This document shows positions 11,861 to 23,115 of a stretch of DNA of 64,000 nt, one piece after another. Position 1 is the stretch's first letter. Every line of letters starts with the position of its first letter. The position numbers and the translations under genes were made by a program. This DNA is from Phallus indusiatus (taxonomy: Eukaryota > Basidiomycota > Agaricomycetes > Phallales > Phallaceae). The notes under the pieces were generated by a model. That model worked only from the letters and a program-made list of their open reading frames with translations, did not search any database and had not been told where the DNA came from. The stretch covers positions 1,054,001 to 1,118,000 of the forward strand of contig JAQFWX010000001.1 of assembly GCA_027605045.1 (NCBI GenBank), given 5' to 3'.

Positions 11861-12910
11861 ATGCCTCACAGCCCAGAACAGCAAAACAGCATGTCTTCAA
11901 TCCCCAATATAACAACTCTGAAAGCATTTGGCATCGAATCACATACAAACCTTGAGCGGCTTTCGGGCGGTCGAGGAATAGCGTATCGCGCGGGAAATGT
12001 CGTGTTAAAGAGGCTCGACATGTCGTTAGAAATGCTGGAATGGCTGGCGAATACGTATAAGGCTATTGATGAAAATCACCCATCCGACTCTACAGAACAC
12101 ACTATTCGACTCTGTAAACCTCTTTTCGCACATCCGGATGATGGATCTAGGTCGCTCGTTGTAGAAAACTGGACAGCGTGGAATTGGCTTGATGGAACAA
12201 GCAGCGAAACTCTGGGGCCTCTTTTGGAAGCATCTTTGAGCAAAACCACGGACGCTGTACAATACGATCCCGCTCTGACGTATAAATGGGATCATATTAT
12301 CGTGGCTGGGCAGCGTTTTGCGACGTTGATGCGAAAGCATCAGGTGGCAAAGCCAGCCTTCCTCCAAGAAAGGAGAGATCCGTGGGGGTTGGCAGACCGG
12401 ATCGCATGGAATGAGCTTTCGTTAGAAAATGAAACGATGATAGAAGTGCACGTCGACAACAAGATACGCCTGGTATCGATGGGAATGCATTGGAGAACGG
12501 ATGCGGACTACCTGGGCGAAGCACTAGACATTTTCCACTCTCTAGATCAAAATCCCAGCTCAGCGGAGGACGAACTTCCACAAATAATCCATGGAGATCT
12601 CACAGGGAATACTCTATTTAGTCTTCCCTTGACAGCTTCATCTCCTCCCCCCGGAATAATTGACATATCACCATACTTTCGACCACCGTTCTATAGTACC
12701 GCCATTGTCCTAGTCGACGCGCTAGCTTGTGAAAACGCACCCGAGGAGTGGGCCAAGACTTATCTGAATGATAAGAAACAAATCAAAACGTTTGCTCGAG
12801 CGTTGATATTCCGAATTGTCTCGGACTATCTACTTGTGATTGCCGGCGATGTGGAAGTCGGTGATGATTATACAAGCCCCATAAACGTTCTACGGAAATT
12901 GACTCAATAG
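11861..12910 (+). CDS. APH-fold phosphotransferase-like protein
   Basis: An intronless gene of 349 residues, unusual among its heavily spliced neighbours. The catalytic loop HGDLTGN is at about residues 244-250, followed by IIDISPYFRPP (about 263-273), which matches the metal-binding IDxSPY segment of the aminoglycoside-phosphotransferase-like family described as TIGR02569. An N-terminal lobe GGRGIAYRAGNVVLKR supplies the nucleotide loop and a lysine. In the family these are kinase-fold enzymes of unknown substrate, common in actinobacteria and scattered in fungi. Lack of introns and patchy distribution are compatible with transfer from bacteria, but I cannot test that here. A start at the second Met (residue 11) is also possible. 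Real drug resistance should not be assumed. Confidence 0.8.
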   Translation: MPHSPEQQNSMSSIPNITTLKAFGIESHTNLERLSGGRGIAYRAGNVVLKRLDMSLEMLEWLANTYKAIDENHPSDSTEHTIRLCKPLFAHPDDGSRSLVVENWTAWNWLDGTSSETLGPLLEASLSKTTDAVQYDPALTYKWDHIIVAGQRFATLMRKHQVAKPAFLQERRDPWGLADRIAWNELSLENETMIEVHVDNKIRLVSMGMHWRTDADYLGEALDIFHSLDQNPSSAEDELPQIIHGDLTGNTLFSLPLTASSPPPGIIDISPYFRPPFYSTAIVLVDALACENAPEEWAKTYLNDKKQIKTFARALIFRIVSDYLLVIAGDVEVGDDYTSPINVLRKLTQ

Positions 12911-13410
12911 TCAAAATATCGCTTTGATTACACTTTCTGCGTAATCATAATGGATACAACGTTAACACATCGTGTCTGGCAGACGATTCCGTTCGGCTCA
13001 AATCCAAAATCTATACCATTGTCTGGATGATTACGATCAGGATGAGGCGCTTCCCTATTCGTAACTGAGTGCGAGGCTGAGGTGACGCAGGGTTCCGGGA
13101 AATAAGGACATCGAAAAAAACGAAGCTGCAAGTTTCAATCCGCAGGACGGCATAGTACCCGCACCGTATTGGCGGATCTTGACAAAGACTAGATGGTTTC
13201 ATGTGGTGATGAGGATCGCAATGGAAGTGATGGTCACTGAAGCTCACGTAGATATTTTAAAGAGAACACTGGAGAGATTCAGTTACACCAAATGATTCAG
13301 AGCCAAAGCTGACCACACATGGTTTCCTTGCAATAATACTATAAAATGTATTTCCCATCAGAAAATAAAATCTCATCGCATGATACATAAAATAATAATC
13401 CTGAACTCTT
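12911..13410. other. Intergenic 3' regions
   Basis: The space between two converging genes (APH-like, plus; MAPEG, minus). No exon could be supported. Confidence 0.5.
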
Positions 13411-14216
13411 TCAATTCAAAATATCGATGAAAGTGTCCTGATCCTGCGCTACGTTCGCAGATTTGATAACTGAAATAATTAGTCCTAACAGAGCACCGTT
13501 GTTCATGAGGTGTATTAAACTTCTGATAGTCGCGTAGCCAAAGGCATAGGCGGGAACATAGAGTATGGCTTTGCAGAACGCAGCGAGAAGGAGGAAGTTG
13601 ATGCATTGTTCCATTGGCTCGGTCGAATCGGCGATGTAAAGCGGCAATGCTAGTGTTATTGCAACACAGGTTGCGAATGCTATAGGACATTAAAATAAGA
13701 CTATAATAAGAAGAAAAGGAAATATAACATACAAGGAAAGGTTTCTATGAGATTCAGGTGGATGGCGTGTAGACGATGAGGAAGACCCGTAAGTCTATCA
13801 CGTCCATGTCGAGGCTCTACATGATTGATAATATCGGGATTCTCTCCTCGTATATCACGACACAGCCGCTAACCTTCATTTAAATAACCCTCTGGATTTC
13901 CCATGGTCGCACCGGTAATTGACAACGCAGCTGAACCAGTATATGTCATGAAGTAGTATATGAGCGTGATGACCACAACACGTTGATAGTCGTTCACTGT
14001 AAAAGCATTCAAGAGTGGACGCAAGAGGTATGAGACGACTCCTCCAGGTCGTGCGATCACAGTCGCAATAGGAATGTGGACTAGAGTGTTGAAGAGAACG
14101 ACAAAGGGCACACTACACCAAATAAACCGGTGAGGCACGATGTAGAGACGAAGCAGGCTGAACAAGTCTAGAACTCACAATCTTACAACAGCTTTGGAGG
14201 CATCGAAAATACCCAT
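13411..14216 (-). CDS. MAPEG-family membrane protein
   Basis: Four exons on the minus strand can be joined, starting MGIFDASKAVVRF at 14216 and ending DTFIDILN at 13411, about 200 residues. The diagnostic stretch is EPRHGRDRLTGLPHRLHAIH followed by LNLIETFP. It matches the loop-2 and helix-2 signature of MAPEG proteins (microsomal glutathione transferase, LTC4 synthase, FLAP), where Arg, Asn and Glu-x-x-Pro contact glutathione. Hydrophobic segments before and after it give about four membrane helices. Exon 1 (38 nt) is joined by a 66 nt GT..AG intron at 14113-14178. Likely place: endoplasmic reticulum membrane. Likely role: conjugation or peroxide detoxification with glutathione, or an inactive relative. 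The N-terminal 60 residues are less certain than the MAPEG core. Confidence 0.75.
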
Positions 14217-14775
14217 TTCAAATGAAGACTTAAACGTAGCACCTCAGAGAGAGGAATGGGTGATTGAACGCGGAGTATTTAAGTTTGAGGAACGTTCCAT
14301 AACTGTTGGCTTGCTGCTGGCCTTAGCTTGGCTTGGCTCGGCGATGCCTGTTGTTCGGCTTGCCAAGGCCGCTTCAGGACCAGCGCTGACACCGCCGATT
14401 TGTCAGCAGGTTCCTCAAGAAGGTCTCGGGCCGCTGTCACACGATGTCACGAGAATGATCTCGGCCACTGCTGCCGCTTTGTTTGCACCATAAGAGCTTC
14501 TAAAGCTTTCAAATCGAATTCAAAATATTCGTTACGTAGGAAACGTCCTTGCAAGCATCAGTCTCATAAACTGGACCTATTATAATATTATAATATTTTT
14601 GCTCGAGCCTTAATTCTCAAAAATTACCATCTACTACAAGACTAATACAAATATTTTCAGGATTACTAGACATTATTTTGAATATAATATGTACATAACC
14701 CAACAGAAACCAGTTCTTAGGTTCCACTAGATTTTTATGCTTCTAAAGTAATTCAAAAGACATTCATTATATAGA
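14217..14775. other. Intergenic, MAPEG promoter and MFS 3' end
   Basis: Upstream region of the MAPEG gene and downstream region of the MFS gene, both on the minus strand. It is AT-rich at 14580-14700. Plus-strand open frames at 14194-14585 are without support. Confidence 0.5.
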
Positions 14776-16995
14776 TCAGTCCCTGAGCCGTTTGAGTCCT
14801 CTGGCTTGCCAGCCTACAACAGCCCATAAGATAATCATAACAGAAATATCTGCTATGATACTGAAAAATGGAAGACGAATCAACATGTGTGAGGTGAGAG
14901 GTGAATCTTCGAGACACCTACAACGGCTGTAAACTGCTTATTCCAAATTTGTTTGCCAAAGCACCAGTTATGAAGGGAAGGAGTGCGCTTCCTGCTTGCC
15001 CGAATCCTGAGAAAAAGCGCAGCTTATGAGTTTGTGAAAAGGCAGATAAAAGATCATGATCTATTTACCGGCCATCCATCCAATACTTCCTGTCAGTAAT
15101 CGCTGAGGAATGACTTGACTCTGTACGGGACAATATTAGATATGGTGAATGGGTCGTCGTTAGAAGCAGAAAACTACACGCACCGCGTGATTCATCGTGA
15201 CTGGGTATAAAGGTCCTAACAAAAATCCAATAAACGAGACACTGATCGCGTTTCCAATGAGGGACGGCACAAGCCAGATTGTCAGCTCAAGGCTACTTGT
15301 CATGAGTAACATGTTTTAACACGAAGAAACAAAGAGCGTACGCAAGACATAATATGGCATAGAGATATACGGTATGTTTTTCGGGAATAAACCGAGAGAG
15401 AAAGTGCAAAAGCATGCGACCTAATGTTAAACCTTGAAAATAATCCAAATTAGTCCCCTGCTCACTCCTTTCGAAATTCGAGTCACATATACATACCACC
15501 GAAAAAGCCACTAGAAATATATCCGGAACTTGGACCACCTCCGCGTTTGTCGATGATATACGTAACAATCCAACCTAAATCATGGGTCAGCGACAATATA
15601 AATGCATTTTTCGTACACGTCATTACCTCCCAGAGTGACCTCAACGCCGACGTATACTAATAAATAAATGGCCATAGTATGAACGGCCCCCAAACTCATG
15701 ATTTGTCTAATAGTGCTATGCTGTGATGCATGAGCCGCGTTGTCGCTAGGTGGATGTCCATTTTCGGTAAGTAAGACTAAGTGCAATATATCAATTACTA
15801 AATTGAGAGGTTGATTGGTAAGCTTACTTTCTTGTGTCTTGAATCTAAAGACGAAAGCGAGAACAGCAAAAGTGAAAATAGAAAGACCGAGACTTGTGCA
15901 ATAATATAAAGACCACTGTTTGAAACCGGCGAATTGCGTGGCTATGAGCGGCGCTGTAAGTGCACCAAATCCTTTACACCTGAAATTGAGCTCTCAACCA
16001 TGTATGATATTAAGAGAAACTGACCGTATGCGGCGTGAAGGAAATTCATTTTTGTTGTACTATCATATAATGTGGTTACGAAGCCATTGGCTTGGGCGTC
16101 CTAGTGAAAATAAAACATGAATAGACTTTTGAAAATCGCATCGCGGAACGCACTTGTAGGGCTATTCCAAAGCCGTTCAAAACGTATCCTAATACGAAGA
16201 CGGGGAAAGGTGGTTTGGGAATCATCAGTGCATATCCTAAGATTTGGATAAAAGACCCTGCGGTGGGATATCAGTAAAAAGAGCCCCCAGGAACTATGAG
16301 GAGTTATTACCAAGTGTGATGGTCTGTTCCAAATCCAATATTAGCGTTTATGCAAATACAGACACAGTCTATACACTTGCCTTTCCAAACCCGAGTCGTT
16401 CAGTAAGCCAGACATTTGAAAATGCCCCGGACACAAACCCCTGTTGCACGGTTTTTAAGATTTTATGGAAATTATGGAGAAGAGAACCGGGGCACTTACG
16501 ATGCAATTGCCGACGAAGATCAATGAAACAATCGTGAAATTCAGCTAAACCCAAATCGGTCACTTATCATGTACAACCCAAATTCAAACGTACATGGTAG
16601 TTTTTCTGCATTGTAGGAAGAAGCGGACCCGTCGAACCTATACGTATTTTGGTGAGTATCACCTATGTGCATCTTCGTCGGAATATCAAACCATCGTTAT
16701 ATCCAGCCAAAAACAACGGAACACACAACGCCGCAAACTGGAAATTTTCTCTGCGTTTTATCCTCGCAATCACTGCCGGGTCTAGCTGACGCTGACTACG
16801 AGTCGCAAATACCGGTGGTGTAGTGCTGGTGCTGGTGGGAACACCCGTCTCGTAAACATCAGCTGAAAGAGCGTCGTCGTCTCCTTTCGTAAGGGTTCTA
16901 TTGACATGAACAGGTCGTAGGTTCTTCAAAATGATGCTTTCAGTCCGGGGAACGTCTACTGAGGCAGCTACGGACTCCAAGATGGTTGTCGACAT
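14776..16995 (-). CDS. MFS transporter, FHS/fucose-permease-like
   Basis: About twelve short exons on the minus strand run from MSTTILESVAASVDV at 16995 to the end GLKRLRD at 14776. After a polar N-terminus of about 90 residues the membrane core reads FAALCVPLFLAGYNDG, STGPLLPTMQKNYHLNFTIV and so on. The central DAQANGF ... HAAYGFGALTAPLIATQF block is typical of the fungal FHS branch of the major facilitator superfamily (relatives of fucose permease and yeast BSC6). Later segments GRMLLHFLSRFIPEKHTVYL and FGQAGSALLPFITGALANKF complete the second half. Every exon joins in frame with GT..AG borders, so the gene looks intact. It should reside in the plasma membrane; the substrate is unknown (sugar or drug transport are both seen in relatives). 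Confidence 0.85.
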
Positions 16996-18376
16996 TGTCG
17001 TTTCAGTTCACCGGGCCTGAGAGACTTTGAAATCCGGTCGGAGGAAAATCTCAGCTGCTTTTTATGGGTGATTGGGTAAACAAGAAGAGCGGCGAAGCTC
17101 GTTTTTCACAGCTTAGCTCCACGCTATCTTTGAACGTAATTGGCCTGTAGGCACGGTTGTGGGGAGAATGTCAAAAATGACAAATGGCATGTCGGGTCCG
17201 ACTAGTGTTGCGTGGATTAACGTTAGTAATTAGTCTTTGATAACGCTCTCGGTGAAATCCCGGAGACGGCTGTTCGAATCGAGTCAGCGCCGATTAGTCC
17301 TTGTCAAGCCGAGTACATACTTTGTTGTAAATCCGTGACCTTTTAATTTCTCTAATGTTCTTTTTCCTACCCCGCTTTTGCAAATTTGCGTAATTTGGAC
17401 AATGCAGTCAGATGAAATGTGTAGTGTGTGAATCTTCCAAGCTGCAAGCGTCAAGCTTTAAGTCTACAACCACAGAAAACTTCCGACAGTCAACGTTTAG
17501 ACTTTCTTTGGAGTCCAAGTCCTATCCAACGCGCAAGAAGGCTATGACGCGAAACACGGAGGAGACAAACTCTCGGAGGAAGCCAGGATGCAAGGGAACT
17601 ACGAATCGCCGAGCTATTTTAGATCAGGTGGTTTAAGGGTAACGAACAAATATTTATACCCAAAAAGAGGTAGAAGCGGCGAACCCCTTCATTTCGTGAA
17701 GAAGCACCTAGAAACAAGAATTCTCCTGCTGCGGTTCAAACTTCTCTATTGATTGCTTGAGTATACGTACTTGAGTTCTAACAGGTTCTAACTCGAAATA
17801 CAAAACTGTTGCAAAGCGATTCAGCCGAAAGGCCTCCGCCCATTGAGGGAACAAAGGAATATTAGGGTTAGCGCTTGTGACACGACATGCGTTACAGGCT
17901 CCGTTTGTCAACGCTTCATCTCTGGCTTACCAAGCTCTGCCCAATCCAAGCCCAAATCCAAACTTGATTCAAGCCCCAAGCCAGCTCCATATTTTTTCAC
18001 CTTGAACGAACAGAATAACCTCTTGGATGTCAGTGTAGTCAGATGTGCTTGTCGATACAAAATGTGATTTACCAACTGGATTGTCTCAGCACATTCTGTC
18101 GCCAATACAATTCAGCCTCGCTTGAAATAATCCAATACAAACGCGTGGGACAGCCAGCTTCTTAAGACATGCATTCCTCAGCCGACGTTGCTATTTGCCC
18201 AAATACATATATACAACAGCGCGTTGTAACCGGAATTCTTTCCTTCTTTTCCGCAACCTATTATGGACTGTTAACCCTATCGTGCTTTGACCGCAATCGA
18301 GTACGAAGGTAGAAAGACCCTCTTTACCTTTTCTCTCTCTTTAGAAGCTGATAGGTTTCGACAAGTTCAGCCCTAC
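16996..18376. other. Intergenic between divergent genes
   Basis: Shared upstream region of the MFS gene (minus) and the DUF6534 gene (plus). No exon could be supported. At 17927-17990 there is a short CCAAGCCC/CAAGCCAGC-rich stretch that recalls the arms of the foldback element at 59098, but without visible inverted ends. Confidence 0.5.
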
Positions 18377-20147
18377 ATGCCCAACCTCACTCTGCCATCT
18401 GGGACCGCGCTTATTCCGGGGTTTTCCAAAACATTTGGACTAGTGTTCATCGCCATCATCGTGGCGGCATTTCTGACAGGGATCTTAACGCTTCAGTCGT
18501 ACCTCTACTACAGCTTGTTTCCAAATGATCCATTGTATTACAAGATCGCGGCAAGTGGCTTTCTCAAGTCGTTACTGTGAACTTATACTTATCCCCAATT
18601 ATTATTAGATCGCTGGCGTGTTGTATGTTATATCCTTTATTTTCATCTTTTTTCAGATTCATCTCATTTTCATCTAGTATTCTAAACATGGCCCACTTTA
18701 TAAGTAGCGTGGATTTCGCATGTGTGTTTTCAATTCTCTAGAGACACAGTTGGATTCATTGATCGTCTCATGCAGGGTGGTATCTGGTTCGGAATTGGGG
18801 TAACGTCAACGCCATCGGCACCGTTCGAATATCTTACGGCCTTACTGTCGTCTTCGGCTCCATGCTCATCTTCCTCATTCAACTGCTTTTCATGAAACGA
18901 ATTTATAGCCTCGACAAACGTTTGATATACTTCGTTGTTCCTATGCTGGTGCTCATATGTGTCGAGTTTGGCTTTGGTATCCTCGGCGCCAGCTATGGTC
19001 TTAAACCCGTGTCCTTTCAAAAACTTGCGAGTATGTCCGTCTGTATTAAGTCCGAACGCCTCTGACAATGGAATGTTACCACGACAGCACCCAATGCTTT
19101 CGCTCAGGTAAGGAATCCTAAGTCATGATGTCATGATGTCGAATCAAGTTTTCCGCGATTAGGCGGTCGTTGCTATCTGGTTAGGTTCCGGAGTTATTGT
19201 TGATCTCGGTATTGCTGTCGTATTATCATTTTCCTTGCATTTCAAGAGAACGGGATTAAAAAGGTGCGTTTTTCAAAATTTCAGATTCTCATAGTCTCTA
19301 ATTAGTGTAATTCTCTCAAGGACGGAGTAAGAATTTCGCTATTTCATCATGGCATATTCATTTTTGACCATGCAATAGTTCCATTATAACAAAATTGATT
19401 TTATATACCATTAGTGAGTTCTGGTCTTTCATTTATTACTACTAAGTTGACATGCTCACTCAGATACATGTGTCCTCACAAGGTCAGTTAACGTGATTTT
19501 ACGAAGATCATGTCGTAGGAGGTTAATGTTTGAAACCAATATAGTGTTGCGGCCATCCTCGACCTCATAACGGTATGCGAACATTATCATGTACACACAC
19601 TTCTGCTAAGCACAGTCGAATTCTCCAGTTCTACAGACAAGCTCAGCTGGGCGAGACATTATTTCTTTGTTACATGCTATTGTGCGGCAGTACGTGTCTT
19701 CATTGTGTCCCTACGTTATACATTGTGATCTTTCTTAATAATTATTCAAAGTATTTTCCAATTCCCTCTTGGCATCATTCAATAGGCGTGCGGCATTTCA
19801 TACTGAAAGATCAAGAAGAGCCCCGTTAGTAATTTTACTCTCATTCAATGCGTTTGTTATTCATCTCATTTTTCCTTCGTAGTGCGGTTTCAACTGGACT
19901 TATCATTGAGAATAGTTTCTCAGACCCAAATCAGACATCTGATGACAGCTATCAATCCCAAACGTCTCCTGACACAACCACTTTGCGAAGTCCAAAGACG
20001 CCGACGGCACCTCAGTCTGGACATTGGGACGTGGAGTTGCGCTCTGTGTCACCACCACACGGACATTATGGACATCACCGAGAATACTCAATTCAACATT
20101 TATCTCCGACATCCCCAGTCGATTCCCAAAAACCATTCCTGGCTTGA
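18377..20147 (+). CDS. DUF6534-type integral membrane protein, copy 1
   Basis: Starts MPNLTLPSGTALIPGFSK. Helix 1 contains GLVFIAIIVAAFLTGILTLQ and then SYLYYSLFPNDPLYYKIA. After small exons come WYLVRNWGNVNAIGTVRISY (near 18780), GLTVVFGSMLIFLIQLLFMK and VEFGFGILGASYG, then AVVAIWLGSGVIVDLGIAVV (near 19165), TKLILYTI (19390) and VAAILDLIT (19550). The tail has VFSNSLLASFNRRAAF (19750) and a polar Ser/Thr-rich C-terminus ending SQKPFLA. About seven membrane helices with a disordered tail is the usual layout of this basidiomycete-specific family; function unknown. The paralog at 26073 shares exon borders, which let me place the two introns before WYLV. One exon around 19560-19760 is unresolved and might hide a frameshift. 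Confidence 0.72.
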
Positions 20148-20504
20148 TTGATGCGCCGATGTAGAACGGATGTGCGTAATAGGTTACGTACGCAATATTC
20201 AAGCTACATACATAGGTTTTTCCCCCGTTCCTTTGTGCGGTTGTGTTGTGTTGCCATCCTTGTTTTTACATCATTTCATATTCTGCATTGTACACTTAGT
20301 ATATTCTGTTTTGCATGTTCTTATTTCGTGGACAAATTATAGTCGATATAATAAATAATATATACATGTTGTCTAATGTTGCTGCCACAAAGATACACCA
20401 ACTTATCCAATTTTCTGATAGTCATGAAACACAGCGATTGTCTCTCAGGGGGCTGGCTGGAACTTGACGAGACAACTCTGGTTTGGAACGCCTTGATGGC
20501 AGCT
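20148..20504. other. Convergent intergenic spacer
   Basis: AT-rich spacer between the 3' ends of the DUF6534 gene and USB1. No gene seen. Confidence 0.5.
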
Positions 20505-21567
20505 TCAAATCAACCGTAAGGGGAACGTAGTGGTCTGTTTCCCGATTCGTACTTTCACTGTGTCCACCTCGAATGTTATACGGCTTAATTGTTTGCTTAG
20601 GATATTATTTAAATTTGTAAGAATCTCGGGAGAGATCGAAGACAAAGTCGGAAACTCGGTATCATCTTTGGTGGTAACGTCAGTGTCGGACAGTGAAGGT
20701 GGAGACTGAGCTGGGTTAGCCCTAGATTTTGTTTTCAGTAGAGCCCAAGCTATAGACGCGTGGAATCGGGGCTCAGAGTAGTATTCCTTTTGATAGAGAC
20801 CACGAAGGGTCGGTGTTAGATGATCAACTAGTTTGCGAAGCTAACGCGAAACAATCAAGATGCAATCATGGACAACGAAAATGAATTCAGACCTCAGAAT
20901 GACCAGCCCCAATTTCCATAGCAACGAATGCTCGAGTCTTCTCATCATTTTCGAACGCTGTAAAGCTGGCAAATGAAGCTGAAAAACTGGTAGGCGCATT
21001 AGACCGCTTTCAAAATAGCTGATAAGAATAGGAAGATTACGTTGCGTGTGAACTGGCCATACTTTTGACTGACTGTTTGAACATTTCCCTTTGTTGATGG
21101 AAAAGATATACAGGGCGAGACAAACTAATATGAAGCTCGCAGTCACGAGTTTCATCTGTGATACATTTTTCAAAGTCTTTGATCATTGGATGTATTAACG
21201 GCTCTGATCGTGTTAAGGTGTCAAGGGCCTGCTTTACGATTTTGGATAATTCTCGTATACCATCCACACCGATATTGACAGGGACATAGATATACGATGC
21301 AAATTGACCTTCAACATGGGGTTGCGTCCGTATGCGACCTTGATGTTTGGATGGATCATCGAGGGGTTCGGGCGATATCAAACTTGCCGAGACCTTTGGC
21401 AAGTTCCTGTAAGCTAAATCAAGCACATTCCAAATATATCAAATATTAATAGACTCTAACCTTTTTTTTCCATCAGGAAGGCCAAATGTGGGTGAAGCGG
21501 CTCTTTTTTTACTTTTCTGCGGAGTCGAGTCTTCATCTGAGCTAAGATAATCTACGAGGCTGTCCAT
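20505..21567 (-). CDS. USB1: U6 snRNA phosphodiesterase Usb1
   Basis: Trims the oligo(U) tail of U6 snRNA in the nucleus, leaving a terminal phosphate that stabilises it. It belongs to the 2H phosphoesterase group. Both catalytic tetrapeptides are visible: LHISLSRPVYL (around 21120) and RFHASIAWALL (around 20760), each giving the HxSx pattern. Between them lie FASFTAFENDEKTRAFVAIE and GLYQKEYYSEPRFHAS-type text, as in the family. The N-terminus is the acidic MDSLVDYLSSDEDS, typical of fungal Usb1. An in-frame ATG slightly upstream (MIYGSR) is possible. Introns lie at about 21422-21470 and in the centre. The order of exons and the ending FPLRLI at 20505 are clear. A conserved single-copy gene inside an otherwise accessory stretch. 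Confidence 0.88.
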
Positions 21568-23115
21568 TCGTGAGCCATAAATCATTAAAACATCCGGAGT
21601 TGACGTTGAGGTGACCCAGACCAGCGAGAGCGAAGTCGAGCTGAACGTTGGACTAATGCCACGGTGATGCCGAGTCTCCCGAAAGCCTCCGACGAATCTC
21701 CGACTAAAATTCGTCCTGAGAACGCGCACGCTCACCAAATCATTTTAGTTTGTCAGCTTGTCAACCAAAATTCCAAACTCCCTAAAATTGTTCTTCTATG
21801 TTACACCATTCTTATCTTGCACAATCAATTGCGTTCAATTACTTGACCGCTCACGATCGCAAACTGTGGTGCTGATGTGAATTTGCTCAGTCTGGGTTAT
21901 TTTTAAAGTGACGTAAAAGCCTCCTGTAAACCAAGGCGCTGACGATCCCTCATGGCGTTTAGGTTATGGGTCAAATTATCGTATCTTCTTTCCGACAAAG
22001 CGGGATATTGTATTCTATTCTTTTATCCCCATCGAAAACCTGGTTTGCCGATCCAATGTTTCCCGTATAATAACTCTACCATGTTGGTTGAAGTATCGCA
22101 ATCAACGATATCACAGCATAGGATTGTTTCTGTTATAAGATAACAGTTTTGTTCTGATTCATCACAACGGACCTGCTTCTTAACGCGAGGCACCGCTTGT
22201 GTAATTTCGAGACATCCTGTGTTCAGCTTCAATACTATCCATCGAAATGACGCAACAAATTCGAGACACCCTTATAGGATGTCGTGATTGATATCAACGA
22301 AAATATTTTGACATCGCATTTGTAACAAAATAAGGAGGATCGAGACGTTCGTCGATAAATTCATCAACGAACGGTCATGGTTGGTACCATGCGAACTTTC
22401 TTCATCTTTTTTGTTATTTATGGAAGACTTTATTTACCTCAGATCCGAATACCAGAACGCGATTATTGTTCACCCGCTCAATTGCTGAACTGTTTACAGT
22501 ACCTTCTTTGATATCGATTGTTGACGAAGATGGCCTCGACGACCGATCGTGGGATTAGAAGAATGGGTATGTGATTTATTCCACAGAATTAGGCTTGTAA
22601 TTCAGTTTTGACGCCTAATACGGATGCAACTGCGCGTCATTACCTCTTCATTTCTATTGTGTCGATTTCTCCGGAAAAAGAATGAGAAAGCCCTCATTAT
22701 TGGTGGAGAAGGCGGTGCCGCCACGGCATCGAGGATTTAGATGTTCATATCTGACAATTTAACGGCCATCTGAGGACAGATGTTGACTGAGCCAAACTGT
22801 GTTCTGGTGCTGCACAGACACGCCAAACTACCTTTGCTTCCTTGTTGATAGAAGAACTTTATTATTTTCATACCTCTTTCCAGGTTCCTTTAATCTACCA
22901 CTGGCCTTTTTTTTCGAATCGAATTTTGTATCACGCTGTTTTTGTGCTCTTCCCACGTGTACAACGATAACTCCCGATTTACTTACGTGGTGACGTTCGG
23001 CCATCTAAACAAGTCATTCCATTTGACTGCGAACTCGAGAATCTTCCAGTTTTCTAATATAAAGGACACTTCCTGGCGTCTCCTATCTCCTTTACTCTCT
23101 TCCAAGTCGTCCCTT
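21568..23115. other. Intergenic between divergent USB1 and MFS genes
   Basis: 1.5 kb without a supportable exon on either strand. Small frames at 21952-22232 and 22799-22993 lack any motif. An imperfect inverted pair CGTTCGT/ACGAACG sits at about 22348-22375. Confidence 0.5.
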
